This document shows, piece after piece, positions 53,964 to 63,591 of a stretch of DNA of 64,000 nt (positions are counted from its first letter, which is position 1; every line of letters starts with the position of its first letter). The stretch covers positions 1-64,000 of the forward strand of contig JAWXAT010000031.1 of NCBI GenBank assembly GCA_034439615.1, read 5' to 3'. Position numbers and translations under genes: made by a program. The DNA comes from Oligoflexia bacterium. Lineage in GTDB: Bacteria; Bdellovibrionota; Bdellovibrionia; JABDDW01. Below the pieces are notes generated by a model. The model worked only from the letters and a program-made list of their open reading frames with translations. It made no database searches and had not been told where the DNA came from.

Positions 53964-56399
53964 ATGACGTTCGACGATAAAGCGCTTGAGATTCCAGAAA
54001 CAATGCCAATGCTTCCTGTTAGGGATATTGTAGTTTTCCCTTACATGATCTTGCCACTATTTGTGGGTCGTGAACCTTCTATCAAAGCGGTCGAAGATGC
54101 ATTAGCAAAAAACAGGCTAATCTTTCTGGCTTCACAAAAAGAGCTCACTGAAGAAAATCCTTCACCTGAGTCAATTTATGAAGTCGGAACAATCGCAATG
54201 ATCATGAGAATGCGAAAGCTCGCAGACGGGCGCGTAAAAATTCTCATTCAAGGTGTTGCAAAAGGTAGAGTTGAAAAATTCACTCAGACCGCACCAAGTT
54301 TTATAGTAAAAGTTAAAAAAATCGATGAAAACGCACTCTCTGCTCCTTCAATCGAAATTGAAGCGATGATCAGAAATGTAAAAGAGCATCTTGAAAAAAT
54401 CATCTCCCTTGGAAAAATGCTTTCACCTGACATCCTCATGGTACTTGATGATGTAGGTGATCCCGGAAGACTTGCTGACCTTGTCGCAAGTAATCTAGGT
54501 CTTAAAGTTCAAGAAGCTCAAGCGATCCTTGAAACACTTGATCACAAAGAGCGTCTCCGTCGTGTGAATGATCTCTTAGTAAAAGAACTTGAATTATTGG
54601 CAATGCAAGCGCGCATCCGCTCACAAGCAAAAGATGAAATGACTCGCTCGCAAAAAGAATACTTCTTACGCGAGCAAATCAGAGCCATCAAATCTGAACT
54701 TGGTGAACAAGATACAAAGTCTGAAGAAATCGATGAATTACGTGAAAAAGTTGAAGCTTGTCACATGCCTGAGCACGCCGAAAAGGAAGCTCTTAAGCAA
54801 TTGTCACGTTTAGAGAGAATGCACCCTGATGCTTCTGAAGCAACAATGGTACGTACTTACATAGACTGGCTCGTGGATCTTCCTTGGTCAAAAAACACTG
54901 CAGATAATTTTGATCTCCAACGTGCCAAAGAAATTCTAGACGAAGATCATTTTGATCTAAGAAAGATTAAAGATCGCATCTTGGAATTTATGGCTGTTAG
55001 AAAATTAAAATCCCGCATGAAGGGTCCGATTCTTTGTTTCGTAGGCCCCCCAGGTGTAGGTAAAACTTCTCTTGGCAAAAGTATTGCTCGCTCCATGGGT
55101 CGTGAATTCGTTCGCATCTCCCTTGGCGGAGTAAAAGATGAAGCTGAGATTCGCGGTCACAGACGTACATACGTAGGTGCCATGCCCGGTCGGATTGTTC
55201 AGGGTTTAAAGCAAGCTCAAACAAACAATCCTATTTTCATACTCGATGAAATTGACAAACTCGGAAGTGATTTTAGAGGCGACCCCTCATCAGCAATGCT
55301 TGAGGTTTTAGACCCCGAACAAAATCATTCATTTCGCGATCATTATATAAATATTGATTTTGATCTTAGCAACGTAATGTTTCTCGCAACTGCTAACGTT
55401 TTAGAAACCATTCCTCAAGCTTTACGCGATAGAATGGAAATCATCCAACTATCTGGTTACAGCGAAGAAGAAAAATTGATCATCGCACGCAAGTACTTGA
55501 TCAAGAAACAGATGGAAGAAAACGGCGTTACAGATAAAAACATTGAATTCAAAGATGAAGGCACAAAACGCATCATCGGCGGATACACACGAGAAGCTGG
55601 TTTGAGAAATCTCGAACGCGAAATTGGAAGCGTTTGCAGAAAGATCGCCCGCGGAGTTGCCGAAGGCAGCACCGAGAAAACCATCATCAACCAAAAATCT
55701 GTTGAGAAACTCTTGGGTCCTCCAAAATACATCCGCGAAGATGAATTGGAGAGAAACGAGATTGGCGTTACAACGGGTCTTGCCTGGACTCAATTTGGCG
55801 GAGAAATCCTCTACATTGAAGCTTCAAAAATGAAGGGCAAAGGCGGACTTACATTAACAGGTCAGCTTGGCGATGTAATGAAAGAATCAGCAACAGCCGC
55901 AATGAGTTTTGCACGAGCTCACGCTAAAGATCTTGGCATCTCAGAAGATTATTTTGCAGAGCATGATATCCACGTACATATTCCCGCAGGTGCTATTCCC
56001 AAAGATGGTCCTTCGGCTGGTATCACACTTGCCACTTCGATCATTAGTTTACTTACAGATAATCCTGTAAGAAAAGATGTTGCAATGACAGGTGAACTTA
56101 CACTTTTAGGAAAAGTACTTCCTATCGGTGGGTTAAAAGAAAAATCTCTCGCGGCAATGCGACAAGGCGTAAAAGACGTAATTATTCCTTTTCGCAATGT
56201 GAAGGACTTGGAAGAAATTCCCGAGGAATTCAGAAAGAAACTGAATTTTATTCCGGTGAAAAATCTTTCTGAGGTTTTGGCAGTAGCTCTTGAAAAGAAG
56301 ATCACTTCATTAAAGACTGCTGGTCAAGATCCTGGTTCAACAATTGGCTCACGCGGTGCTAAGCAACGCAAAGGTCGATTAGTTGCGGGTGCGGCTTAA
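53964..56399 (+). CDS. lon: ATP-dependent protease Lon
   Basis: 811 residues. The N-terminal LON substrate domain (LPVRDIVVFPYMILPLFVGR) precedes the AAA+ module with GPPGVGKTS (Walker A), IFILDEIDKLGSDF (Walker B) and GHRRTYVGAMPG. The proteolytic domain has the Ser in PKDGPSAGITLAT and the Lys in PVRKDVAMTGE. It degrades damaged and regulatory proteins. The C-terminal 25 residues are a basic tail (GSRGAKQRKGR). GGAGG ribosome-binding site. It overlaps the convergent HTH gene by four bases. Confidence 0.97.
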   Translation: MTFDDKALEIPETMPMLPVRDIVVFPYMILPLFVGREPSIKAVEDALAKNRLIFLASQKELTEENPSPESIYEVGTIAMIMRMRKLADGRVKILIQGVAKGRVEKFTQTAPSFIVKVKKIDENALSAPSIEIEAMIRNVKEHLEKIISLGKMLSPDILMVLDDVGDPGRLADLVASNLGLKVQEAQAILETLDHKERLRRVNDLLVKELELLAMQARIRSQAKDEMTRSQKEYFLREQIRAIKSELGEQDTKSEEIDELREKVEACHMPEHAEKEALKQLSRLERMHPDASEATMVRTYIDWLVDLPWSKNTADNFDLQRAKEILDEDHFDLRKIKDRILEFMAVRKLKSRMKGPILCFVGPPGVGKTSLGKSIARSMGREFVRISLGGVKDEAEIRGHRRTYVGAMPGRIVQGLKQAQTNNPIFILDEIDKLGSDFRGDPSSAMLEVLDPEQNHSFRDHYINIDFDLSNVMFLATANVLETIPQALRDRMEIIQLSGYSEEEKLIIARKYLIKKQMEENGVTDKNIEFKDEGTKRIIGGYTREAGLRNLEREIGSVCRKIARGVAEGSTEKTIINQKSVEKLLGPPKYIREDELERNEIGVTTGLAWTQFGGEILYIEASKMKGKGGLTLTGQLGDVMKESATAAMSFARAHAKDLGISEDYFAEHDIHVHIPAGAIPKDGPSAGITLATSIISLLTDNPVRKDVAMTGELTLLGKVLPIGGLKEKSLAAMRQGVKDVIIPFRNVKDLEEIPEEFRKKLNFIPVKNLSEVLAVALEKKITSLKTAGQDPGSTIGSRGAKQRKGRLVAGAA

Positions 56400-56872
56400 C
56401 CGCCGAAAAAAATATCATCCGGTGAGGGTAACTGTGTACGTGGTGCTTCGGCGCCACGTGTTCTATTTACTTGGTCTTCTAAAATTCGAACAAGCATGCG
56501 TAAATCAACGACTTCTTCTTTGAGAAGAGAAATTTGCTCTTCTTTTTCTTGCAAAATTTTTGCGTAAGCTGCTTTGAGTTCTTCAACGAGTCGGTTTGCA
56601 GAAGTTAAGACTGACGCTTCAACGAACGTAGATGTTTGCAAAGAGGCAGATTGTGTTTCTTGGTGAAAATTTTGTGTAGATTGAGACGTGGGTTTAGATT
56701 GTTGTTGAGGTTGAGTCACACGCACATCGTCAATTTCATCAGCTATTAAATATTTACCATTTTCTTGCTTAAAATTAATGGTACTAGACTTGATGCGCCG
56801 CCTTAAAGTCGACAAACTTATGCCATACTTTGCTGAGTAACTGAGTAACGGTAACCATTGAGTAGATGCCAT
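56396..56872 (-). CDS. HTH plus coiled-coil DNA-binding protein
   Basis: 158 residues. Residues about 8-32 (LPLLSYSAKYGISLSTLRRR) form a MerR/excisionase-like helix-turn-helix followed by a wing-like KQENGKYLIADE. A Gln/Ser-rich linker (50-85) leads to a coiled coil (about 88-140: LVEELKAAYAKILQEKEEQI), likely for dimer or oligomer formation, and a C-terminal DDIFFGG. No family was named. GGAGG ribosome-binding site. The short repeats upstream suggest autoregulation. It sits next to lon, converging on it. Confidence 0.7.
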   Translation of the reverse strand: MASTQWLPLLSYSAKYGISLSTLRRRIKSSTINFKQENGKYLIADEIDDVRVTQPQQQSKPTSQSTQNFHQETQSASLQTSTFVEASVLTSANRLVEELKAAYAKILQEKEEQISLLKEEVVDLRMLVRILEDQVNRTRGAEAPRTQLPSPDDIFFGG

Positions 56873-56886
56873 AACACCCTCCGACT

Positions 56887-56964
56887 ACTCAAGCTTAACA
56901 TGTGAAAAACCTTTGTAAACTCAAAATTGAGTATTCACTAGACCAGACCATGGTGGGTACTCAA
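56887..56964 (-). promoter_or_regulatory. ACTCAA repeat cluster upstream of the HTH gene
   Basis: Three copies of ACTCAA (56887-56892, 56919-56924, 56959-56964). The middle one forms an inverted repeat with TTGAGT (ACTCAAAATTGAGT, 56919-56932). The cluster lies between the HTH gene and the patatin gene and could be an operator for either. More GAGT/TTGAGT copies occur within the first codons of the HTH gene (near 56840-56863). Confidence 0.5.
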
Positions 56965-57048
56965 TAAATATGGATTATGGTGGTACTTTAGAAAAATACA
57001 CGGATAAAATATATAACTGCGGTGTGATTTACTCTAACTTGAGGCCTT

Positions 57049-58245
57049 ATGCTGAAGCTTAAGAATAAAAAGAAAATTGCTCTAGTCTTAAGCGGTGGTG
57101 GCGTGAAAGCCGCGGCATTTCATATTGGGGTTTGTTTAGCACTTCAAGAAAAAGGATTTAAATTTATTGGTGGCACCCACGAACGCGTGGAAGAAAGCCC
57201 TCACCTCCATGATCCCCTAGCCATTAAAACTTATGTTGGTTCAAGTGCAGGGGCTTTTATATCTTCTATTTTAGCATCTGGTCATTCAATTGAAAATATT
57301 ATTGAAAGTTTTCAAATGGGTGCTGGGCTCATAAAAAAACCTGTGCGTAAAACAAAATTTAAAGCCATGTCTTATTTCGACATGTTTTCACTAAACGCCC
57401 CTTCATTTGGCGGAATGTATAACTACCTCTTTAAAAATAAATCTCTAATCACCGGTGGCATTGAAACGATTTTAAAAAACAAACTAAAACTTGATGGTAT
57501 TTTTACTGCACGAGGCATTGAAAAATACATGCGTAAATATGTACTCCCCACAAATTCATTTAGTGAATTGGGTGTTGAGTTTTTTGCCATTGCCACACAT
57601 TTAAATCATTCACGAAAAGCTGTGTTTGGGCCTCTACCAACACAGACAAAAGATCCCGAAGTTAGTTATATCAACTATGCTCCCATTAGTGATGCGGTAG
57701 CCGCATCGATTAGCTTACCTCCCGTATTTACTCCGTATCCCATTAAAGATCTGACGGGTGACCCGATTTATTATTTTGACGGAGAAATTAGAGACACTCT
57801 TTCAACACATGTTGCAAGTGATGTGGGTGCTGATCTTGTTATTTCAAGTTATTCTATTCAACCTTATCACTACACACCTGAAGTCGGCTCACTGAGTAAT
57901 TTTGGTCTTCCGATTATTATCAACCAAGCATTGTATCAAGTCGTAGAGCAAAAAATAATTAAGAGCATCCAGGCTCGTGAAAATGTGCGCAGCATGATTA
58001 ATACTGTTGCAGGGTATTTTAAAGAAAATGGGTTGCCGCCAGAACATGCTGAGCGTTTAGTTGAAATACTTGCTAAAAAAGCCAACTTTCGTAGAGAGGT
58101 GGATTATATTTATATTCATCCTCAATCACAAAACTACGAAATGTTTTTTGTAGATCATTTCTCACTTAACCCAGAGATATTAAGTCGTATCGTAAAAATT
58201 GGCTTTAAAAGCGCTATAAACGCCCTTCGCAAATACGATGTATAA
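57049..58245 (+). CDS. Patatin-like phospholipase
   Basis: 398 residues. It has a patatin fold with oxyanion loop SGGGVKAAAFHIG, nucleophile elbow GSSAGAF (GxSxG) and catalytic Asp in FDGEIRD. Together these make a Ser-Asp dyad lipid acyl hydrolase. There is no signal peptide, so it acts in the cytosol or is exported by another system. Patatins are common effectors and lipid-remodelling enzymes in bacteria. GAGG ribosome-binding site. It is a single gene followed by 174 non-coding bases. Confidence 0.88.
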   Translation: MLKLKNKKKIALVLSGGGVKAAAFHIGVCLALQEKGFKFIGGTHERVEESPHLHDPLAIKTYVGSSAGAFISSILASGHSIENIIESFQMGAGLIKKPVRKTKFKAMSYFDMFSLNAPSFGGMYNYLFKNKSLITGGIETILKNKLKLDGIFTARGIEKYMRKYVLPTNSFSELGVEFFAIATHLNHSRKAVFGPLPTQTKDPEVSYINYAPISDAVAASISLPPVFTPYPIKDLTGDPIYYFDGEIRDTLSTHVASDVGADLVISSYSIQPYHYTPEVGSLSNFGLPIIINQALYQVVEQKIIKSIQARENVRSMINTVAGYFKENGLPPEHAERLVEILAKKANFRREVDYIYIHPQSQNYEMFFVDHFSLNPEILSRIVKIGFKSAINALRKYDV

Positions 58246-58356
58246 ACCCCTATATTTGAATTAGCCCCTAAATCCACCTCAATTGACCGACCAGAAAGTT
58301 CCGTACAAGCGTCTATTTCTTAGACGGTTTTAATACCGTTCAAACTAATTAAGTAT

Positions 58357-58384
58357 TTGTAATTGCTGTGTATTTTATTATAAC
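58357..58384 (+). promoter_or_regulatory. Candidate promoter of the MltD-like gene
   Basis: TTGTAA (58357-58362), a 16-base spacer and TATAAC (58379-58384), about 35 bases before the ATG. ACGGT-TTTAAT-ACCGT (near 58324-58339) is a short hairpin just upstream. The rest of the gap from 58246 shows no gene. Confidence 0.4.
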
Positions 58385-58419
58385 CAATGGCACTGCCCTT
58401 GCTCTAATAGGGGGTAACA

Positions 58420-59916
58420 ATGGGGAGTGATTTAATGAGAATTATAAGAGAGTTATTAACAGGTATAATCCTCTACATAGCGATTCCAGCAACCATTCTT
58501 TATGGCGCTTTTGTTGTTAGCGATAAAGAGGGTGATCGTATTGCAAATGCATTCACTTTTTTGCAGAGTGATCTCGTTAAGCCCGCACTAGAAAGCGCTC
58601 CTATTGCTGAAGCACAAATTGACGCTCGTGAAGTTAAAATTGTTGAGACTGTAAATAAAATTGATATTCAAAAGAAGCTTGATCTTGAAGATGACATTAA
58701 TAAAATTCCTCTTGAATTTGTTGATCACGCTTTAAATACTGATGACGTTTTAAGTGATAGACTTAATCGCTTATCCCCAGAATTTAAAGTGCCCGCTGTA
58801 TTACGCGATCGCGTTAAATTCTGGTTTGATATTTACACAAAATATTCTTCAAGATTTTCAGTAATCCATCATCAACAATATCCATGGATCATCTTCGCCG
58901 TTGTTGATGCGCGCAATATCTACGCACAACCCACAAGCAGATTCACCAAAGACGCAAACGAAAGAAATTCAATAGCAAACGCAAAAAATAATATTAGAAA
59001 TCTTTTAACAAACTTAGCGAGCAAAAAGAAATACACAAAACTCTCAGCAGAAGAATTTCGACTTTATAAACTCTTAGAAAGTGTTCCTGGAAAAAGACAA
59101 CAAGTGTTTAAAACCGCAGCTTATAATGTGCGTGATCAACGTGGTCAGAAAAATTATTACAGAAGTGGCATTGTCCACAGCTCTAAATATATAAATGAAA
59201 TGGAAGAAATATTTGCCCGCTACGATCTTCCCGTTGAACTCGTTAGATTACCACTTGTTGAGTCAAGCTTTAATGAAGCAGCACAAAGCAAAGTTGGAGC
59301 AAGTGGAATTTGGCAATTTATGGTGGGCACTGGCACTTATTACTTAAAAGTTGGCGATCAAATTGATGAAAGAAACTCACCCATTAAAGCAACCGAAGCT
59401 GCCGCAAAATTAATGCTCAGTAACTTTAAAATTCTTCGATCCTGGCCGCTCGCCGTTACAGCTTATAACCATGGCCCCGGTGGACTCTTTCGCGCTAAGA
59501 AACAACTTCGCACCACAGCGCTCTCTGAGATCATTAAAAAATATAAATCTCCTTCATTTGGCTTTGCATCAATGAATTTTTATTGCGAATTTTTAGCAGC
59601 ACTTCATGGCGAAAAGTATCAAGATGAAATTTTTGGAACAATGGATAAACATCTCCCCTTAGAGGCAGATACAATTGATCTTAAATACAGCATGCGTGCG
59701 CGCACTTTGACAGACATCGTAGGCATCACAATGGAAGAGCTTAAGCTTTATAATCCTGATCTTAAGAACAAAACAATAGCCGCCAATACTTATTTGCCAG
59801 TGGGTTACCATATTCGATTACCTGTTGGCCGAAAAGCGCGAATGGAATTGTTTCATCAACAAGCTGAAGACGCACACAGTATTGTTAATGATTTGGATCG
59901 CAAGAACCGAAGCTAA
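58420..59916 (+). CDS. Membrane-bound lytic transglycosylase (MltD-like)
   Basis: 498 residues. An N-terminal transmembrane segment (about 15-32) precedes a helical region and the SLT domain (about 270-410). The SLT domain has the catalytic Glu in RLPLVESSFNEAA, GASGIWQFMVGTG and AVTAYNHGPGG, the MltD/Slt35-like arrangement. The C-terminal part (about 420-480) resembles a single degraded LysM repeat (YSMRARTLTDIVGITMEEL). It cleaves peptidoglycan with 1,6-anhydro product. Starts at 58420 and 58435 each have a ribosome-binding site; the first is shown. Confidence 0.88.
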   Translation: MGSDLMRIIRELLTGIILYIAIPATILYGAFVVSDKEGDRIANAFTFLQSDLVKPALESAPIAEAQIDAREVKIVETVNKIDIQKKLDLEDDINKIPLEFVDHALNTDDVLSDRLNRLSPEFKVPAVLRDRVKFWFDIYTKYSSRFSVIHHQQYPWIIFAVVDARNIYAQPTSRFTKDANERNSIANAKNNIRNLLTNLASKKKYTKLSAEEFRLYKLLESVPGKRQQVFKTAAYNVRDQRGQKNYYRSGIVHSSKYINEMEEIFARYDLPVELVRLPLVESSFNEAAQSKVGASGIWQFMVGTGTYYLKVGDQIDERNSPIKATEAAAKLMLSNFKILRSWPLAVTAYNHGPGGLFRAKKQLRTTALSEIIKKYKSPSFGFASMNFYCEFLAALHGEKYQDEIFGTMDKHLPLEADTIDLKYSMRARTLTDIVGITMEELKLYNPDLKNKTIAANTYLPVGYHIRLPVGRKARMELFHQQAEDAHSIVNDLDRKNRS

Positions 59917-59942
59917 GATCTATTTGAATCGCAAAACAGCAA

Positions 59943-62381
59943 TTAAGGTCTAAGCGGCATAGATAGTACGTTTAAAACTCCAGCCTCAGATACAAATATA
60001 CGTGAAGCGACTATTTCACCTTCAGCTGACGTGATCACCAAGGTGTGAACTCCAGGCTTTAGATTCGTGATGATGAATCCACCACCGCCAGCAACACCCT
60101 CAATACTATCAGGTTGAATTTTACCTGTATTATCAAAGTAGAGCGTATTTTCATTTACAGAGTCACTGCTCTTGCTATCTAAGGCGACATGAAATGCCGG
60201 GCCATTTACATAGCCAAGGATTATACCTTTTTGTTCATCATATTTTAAACCCATATTTCTAAACTGATCTGAGAGCCAAGATTTTTTAAACATGTACATA
60301 TCGATTTTTTTACTTTGGGTGCGCGCCACGGCTTCTCGTGAAATAAAATATTCAGGTCCCGCATTAGCATCTACAAATAAAACCGGATCTGTACTTGGAA
60401 TCTTTAAATTAAATCCATTTTGACCTGAAACCGCTGTCTTTGAAGTACCAACGACACTTACCTGGGCTTGAACTGTTTGTTGTTTTACGGGGTCATAAAC
60501 ACGTCCCTGAATTTGCATTACCTTCATATTTATTTCAGCATACGAAACCATCGTTGGCGCAACACTCACCACTGTTGATGGTAACTCTTGATTTTGAATT
60601 TGTGACATCACAACGTGAAGACCAGGTTTTACCTTTATGAATGCATAAAGTCCGTTATCGGATGTTGCTCTCATGTTTTTATCAGGAATGTGTAATGCAT
60701 TAAAATATATTGGACCAATGGCATCAGGCGATGACAATCCCACTGAAACACCGGCGATTGGTTTGCCCTTACGCTTAACCTTGCCCCAGATTACACCAAG
60801 CTCTGTGTTATTTGCTGAATGGCCGGTAATATCAAAAAAGCTTTGAAGCATTTTTTCTGAAAATACAGGAACTCGTGGTTTTTGGTTTCCTTCAACCATG
60901 ACTCTTGTTCCCCAATGGTCTGGCGCATATCCATCAAGAAAGAATGTCGAATCAGAGCTGAGTCCACCGAGCCTGAAGTTTCCTTTAGCGTCTGCAACTT
61001 CTCTTACAGCCGCTGGGGCAAAAAGTTCTGCCTCTTTTACCGGAATGAAATTCTCATCAACACTATACGCGCTAAAGATTTGGCCCTTAATGAGTGAGTT
61101 TTGCGGTTCAATGATAATTTTTACGCCCTCAAGCATTCTCTGCCCAGGCTGACCAACATCTGTTAAATCAAAATCACCCCGACCCAAAACTCGCGTTGTA
61201 TCATCTATTAATGTGGCAATAATTTTACCGGCCTGAAGAGTGGGGGTTTCAATAACGAACTCGCCCGTTGAATAGTCAACCAATGCAGGTCTGGTATGAT
61301 TACCAGTTTTCCATTGAATATCCAGTTTTGTGCTATTACCAGTTGCCGCTAATCCACCCATAAGTTCTACGCGTCCAACAATTTTATGACTAATCTCTTG
61401 AGTAGTCTCTACAGCGGGGGTTGGGGCCTCATCTACTTTTTTTGCGAAGAGTTGGTCATTAACCTTTTCATCGGTTAAAAAACTTGTGTCAGATTTTTTT
61501 CCACCATCATTTGATGACGCATCATTTGTTTTATGAATTTCAGGGGCTTTGGGCTGGTTTAACGCTGCAATCCTCCAAACATCTTTTTTGCTAGGCCCAT
61601 CTATAATGATTTGATCGCTAGAACTTTCAGGTTCTGAAACTTTTGATTTTTTAGTATCAGCGATCTTCTCTGATGTTGTATTTGGAATAATTACTTTAAG
61701 TTGTGGATCCACAATCTTCGGTGGCGCCTCTTCACCTGTGGGCAGTGAACGCATCACTGCTGGTGCTTTAAGAGGTTCTTCAACTTCATCGCGAATGGTA
61801 CGCACTGAGTTTTGTGCATCATTCACAATAGTGGGATTTGCTTGCGCCAATTGAATCTTCTTAATGTCAGCTTTTGGCTCAGACATAATTTCTGTTAAGG
61901 CTCTTACTTGCAATAATCTCATTGGCCCCTTAGGCCTAACAACCAATTCTTTTTGTGCAGGTACTGCAACAACCAGTTTGGTGAGATCATTGATGCTTGT
62001 GATATTTGTGTCATTAGCGTTTGCTGAATAAGATTTATGGGAAATAGATTTTTGAGAGATGTGCGCAAAAAATCTCGCATAGCGCTTAAGCTTCGGCCAA
62101 GCAGCATTTACTCCGGCTATGAGCGCAATGGATCCTTTTTCTACAATAAACTCTTGTGTTGGTTCTGTTTGTACAACGGGGAGTCTTTCATCTTCAAGTG
62201 CAGCTAGTGGAGGTGCACTCTTTGAAAATGAAATAGTGAGGCCTTCATCAACATTGAAATGTCTAAAATCATAATTTGCAGTTTTAACAGGAATAGAAAG
62301 AAGAACAGAAATGCTCAAGCCAAGCAAAACCGCTGAGCTGTTAAAAGATTTACTTCTTTGATGTACGAGCACTGTTTGCAA
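59943..62381 (-). CDS. Large surface protein with carboxypeptidase-regulatory-like repeats
   Basis: 812 residues from a TTG behind GGAAGG. A hydrophobic segment (about 18-32) is a signal or anchor. About 70-320 is a low-complexity Pro/Lys/Thr-rich spacer. From about 325 on there are repeated beta-sandwich units of the carboxypeptidase-regulatory-like or Cna-B-like type: LMGGLAATGNSTKL, GNFRLGGLSSDSTFFL, NGLYAFIKVKPGLHVV, GRVYDPVKQQTV and FIITNLKPGVHTLVI. Such repeats form surface stalks or binding modules. A long spacer behind an inner-membrane anchor resembles TonB-like architecture. Function unknown. Confidence 0.65.
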   Translation of the reverse strand: MQTVLVHQRSKSFNSSAVLLGLSISVLLSIPVKTANYDFRHFNVDEGLTISFSKSAPPLAALEDERLPVVQTEPTQEFIVEKGSIALIAGVNAAWPKLKRYARFFAHISQKSISHKSYSANANDTNITSINDLTKLVVAVPAQKELVVRPKGPMRLLQVRALTEIMSEPKADIKKIQLAQANPTIVNDAQNSVRTIRDEVEEPLKAPAVMRSLPTGEEAPPKIVDPQLKVIIPNTTSEKIADTKKSKVSEPESSSDQIIIDGPSKKDVWRIAALNQPKAPEIHKTNDASSNDGGKKSDTSFLTDEKVNDQLFAKKVDEAPTPAVETTQEISHKIVGRVELMGGLAATGNSTKLDIQWKTGNHTRPALVDYSTGEFVIETPTLQAGKIIATLIDDTTRVLGRGDFDLTDVGQPGQRMLEGVKIIIEPQNSLIKGQIFSAYSVDENFIPVKEAELFAPAAVREVADAKGNFRLGGLSSDSTFFLDGYAPDHWGTRVMVEGNQKPRVPVFSEKMLQSFFDITGHSANNTELGVIWGKVKRKGKPIAGVSVGLSSPDAIGPIYFNALHIPDKNMRATSDNGLYAFIKVKPGLHVVMSQIQNQELPSTVVSVAPTMVSYAEINMKVMQIQGRVYDPVKQQTVQAQVSVVGTSKTAVSGQNGFNLKIPSTDPVLFVDANAGPEYFISREAVARTQSKKIDMYMFKKSWLSDQFRNMGLKYDEQKGIILGYVNGPAFHVALDSKSSDSVNENTLYFDNTGKIQPDSIEGVAGGGGFIITNLKPGVHTLVITSAEGEIVASRIFVSEAGVLNVLSMPLRP

Positions 62382-62436
62382 TCTCTTAACCTTCCATAGT
62401 CAGAGAGAAGCTTTGAATATCTATCTATTAATCTTG

Positions 62437-62895
62437 CTAGAAAGGACGGAAATCGTCAATGAAGTTTTTGTATTGTCCGCGACGTTCAAGAGTAGCCGAG
62501 ATATTACTTAATAGCTTTTTGGCTAGTCCATTGTCAGAACGAATTCTTGAATAGTCACTATCACTAGGTTGTTCTTTTCCAACTACCTGAGCGCCCTCAA
62601 TGTCCACAGACACATCTATAGTATAAGGCCTACGATCACCGGAAACCTCGACTTTAGCGCGACCACGCTGACGCACAATATTCCCATCAGATTCATTTTC
62701 TTGCTTAACCACAAATGGTCGAGAAAAAAATGTTCGTCCATTTTCACTTTTACGCTGAATACCCATAGTTAATTGCGACTCAACAGCACTATTTATAGCC
62801 GCCAAAGAATAGTCTAGTTCTGCTTTTTGTGAAGAGCTACAGGCACATAAGACCAGCATGAACACTGGAGCGAAAAACCTTAAGGTTTTTAACAT
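62437..62895 (-). CDS. Small lipoprotein of unknown function
   Basis: 152 residues. The leader ends VLCAC-SSS, a lipobox. The mature part is rich in Arg, Ser and Asp with VKQENESDGN and VSVDIEGAQVV, suggesting a beta-rich outer-membrane-associated protein. No family was recognised. It follows the transaldolase gene by a single base and precedes the large surface protein on the same strand, perhaps one transcription unit. Confidence 0.65.
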   Translation of the reverse strand: MLKTLRFFAPVFMLVLCACSSSQKAELDYSLAAINSAVESQLTMGIQRKSENGRTFFSRPFVVKQENESDGNIVRQRGRAKVEVSGDRRPYTIDVSVDIEGAQVVGKEQPSDSDYSRIRSDNGLAKKLLSNISATLERRGQYKNFIDDFRPF

Positions 62896-62896
62896 T

Positions 62897-63541
62897 TTAC
62901 TTAGGAACCTTTTCCCAATCTTTTAAGAATAATTGAATGCCTTTGTCAGTTAATGGATGACTTGAAAGTGATTTAATTACAGAGAGAGGCATGGTGGCAA
63001 TATCTGCTCCTGTGAGAGCTGCATCAAGCACATGAATAGGGCCGCGAACACTGGCAACGAGGATCTCTGTTGAATAGTCATAATTATCAAAAATCTTTCT
63101 AATTTGACTAATCAACTGCATACCCACAGCGCCAACATCATCTAATCTGCCAACGAATGGACTTACATAGCTTGCACCCGCTTTTGCACAAAGAAGCGCT
63201 TGAAGTGGGCTAAATATCAAGGTGACGTTAGTCTTTATACGATCAGCCGCAAATTGCTTTACCGCTTTTACGCCCTCAATACCCATGGGAATTTTAACTA
63301 CAATATTGTCATGAATTTTTGCGAGCTCACGGCCTTCGGCTATAATTTTATCTGCTTCAAGACTAATTACTTCCGCAGAAATGGGGCCATTTACCGCATT
63401 GCAAATATCTTTAAGCACTTCACGAAAGTCGCGTCCTGTTTTTGCTACAAGTGTAGGATTTGTTGTAACCCCATCACATAGCCCCATGGATAGAGCTTCT
63501 TTAATGTCTTTAATGTCTGCACTGTCTATATAGATTTTCAT
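62897..63541 (-). CDS. Transaldolase / fructose-6-phosphate aldolase family (Tal3B, TalC)
   Basis: 214 residues, the short transaldolase type. It forms a Schiff base with sugar phosphates in the pentose phosphate pathway. Features are [30 protein letters not shown], the catalytic Lys in NIVVKIPMG and [20 protein letters not shown] with SPFVGRLDD. Transaldolase (Tal) and fructose-6-phosphate aldolase (Fsa) share this size. The Phe in IFSPLQA is usual for transaldolase, where Fsa has Tyr. GGAGG ribosome-binding site. Confidence 0.9.
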   Translation of the reverse strand: MKIYIDSADIKDIKEALSMGLCDGVTTNPTLVAKTGRDFREVLKDICNAVNGPISAEVISLEADKIIAEGRELAKIHDNIVVKIPMGIEGVKAVKQFAADRIKTNVTLIFSPLQALLCAKAGASYVSPFVGRLDDVGAVGMQLISQIRKIFDNYDYSTEILVASVRGPIHVLDAALTGADIATMPLSVIKSLSSHPLTDKGIQLFLKDWEKVPK

Positions 63542-63591
63542 GGCGCCTCCGGCTCAAGCTTTTCGAAGACTTAGATGTAGATTGGCTGGGC

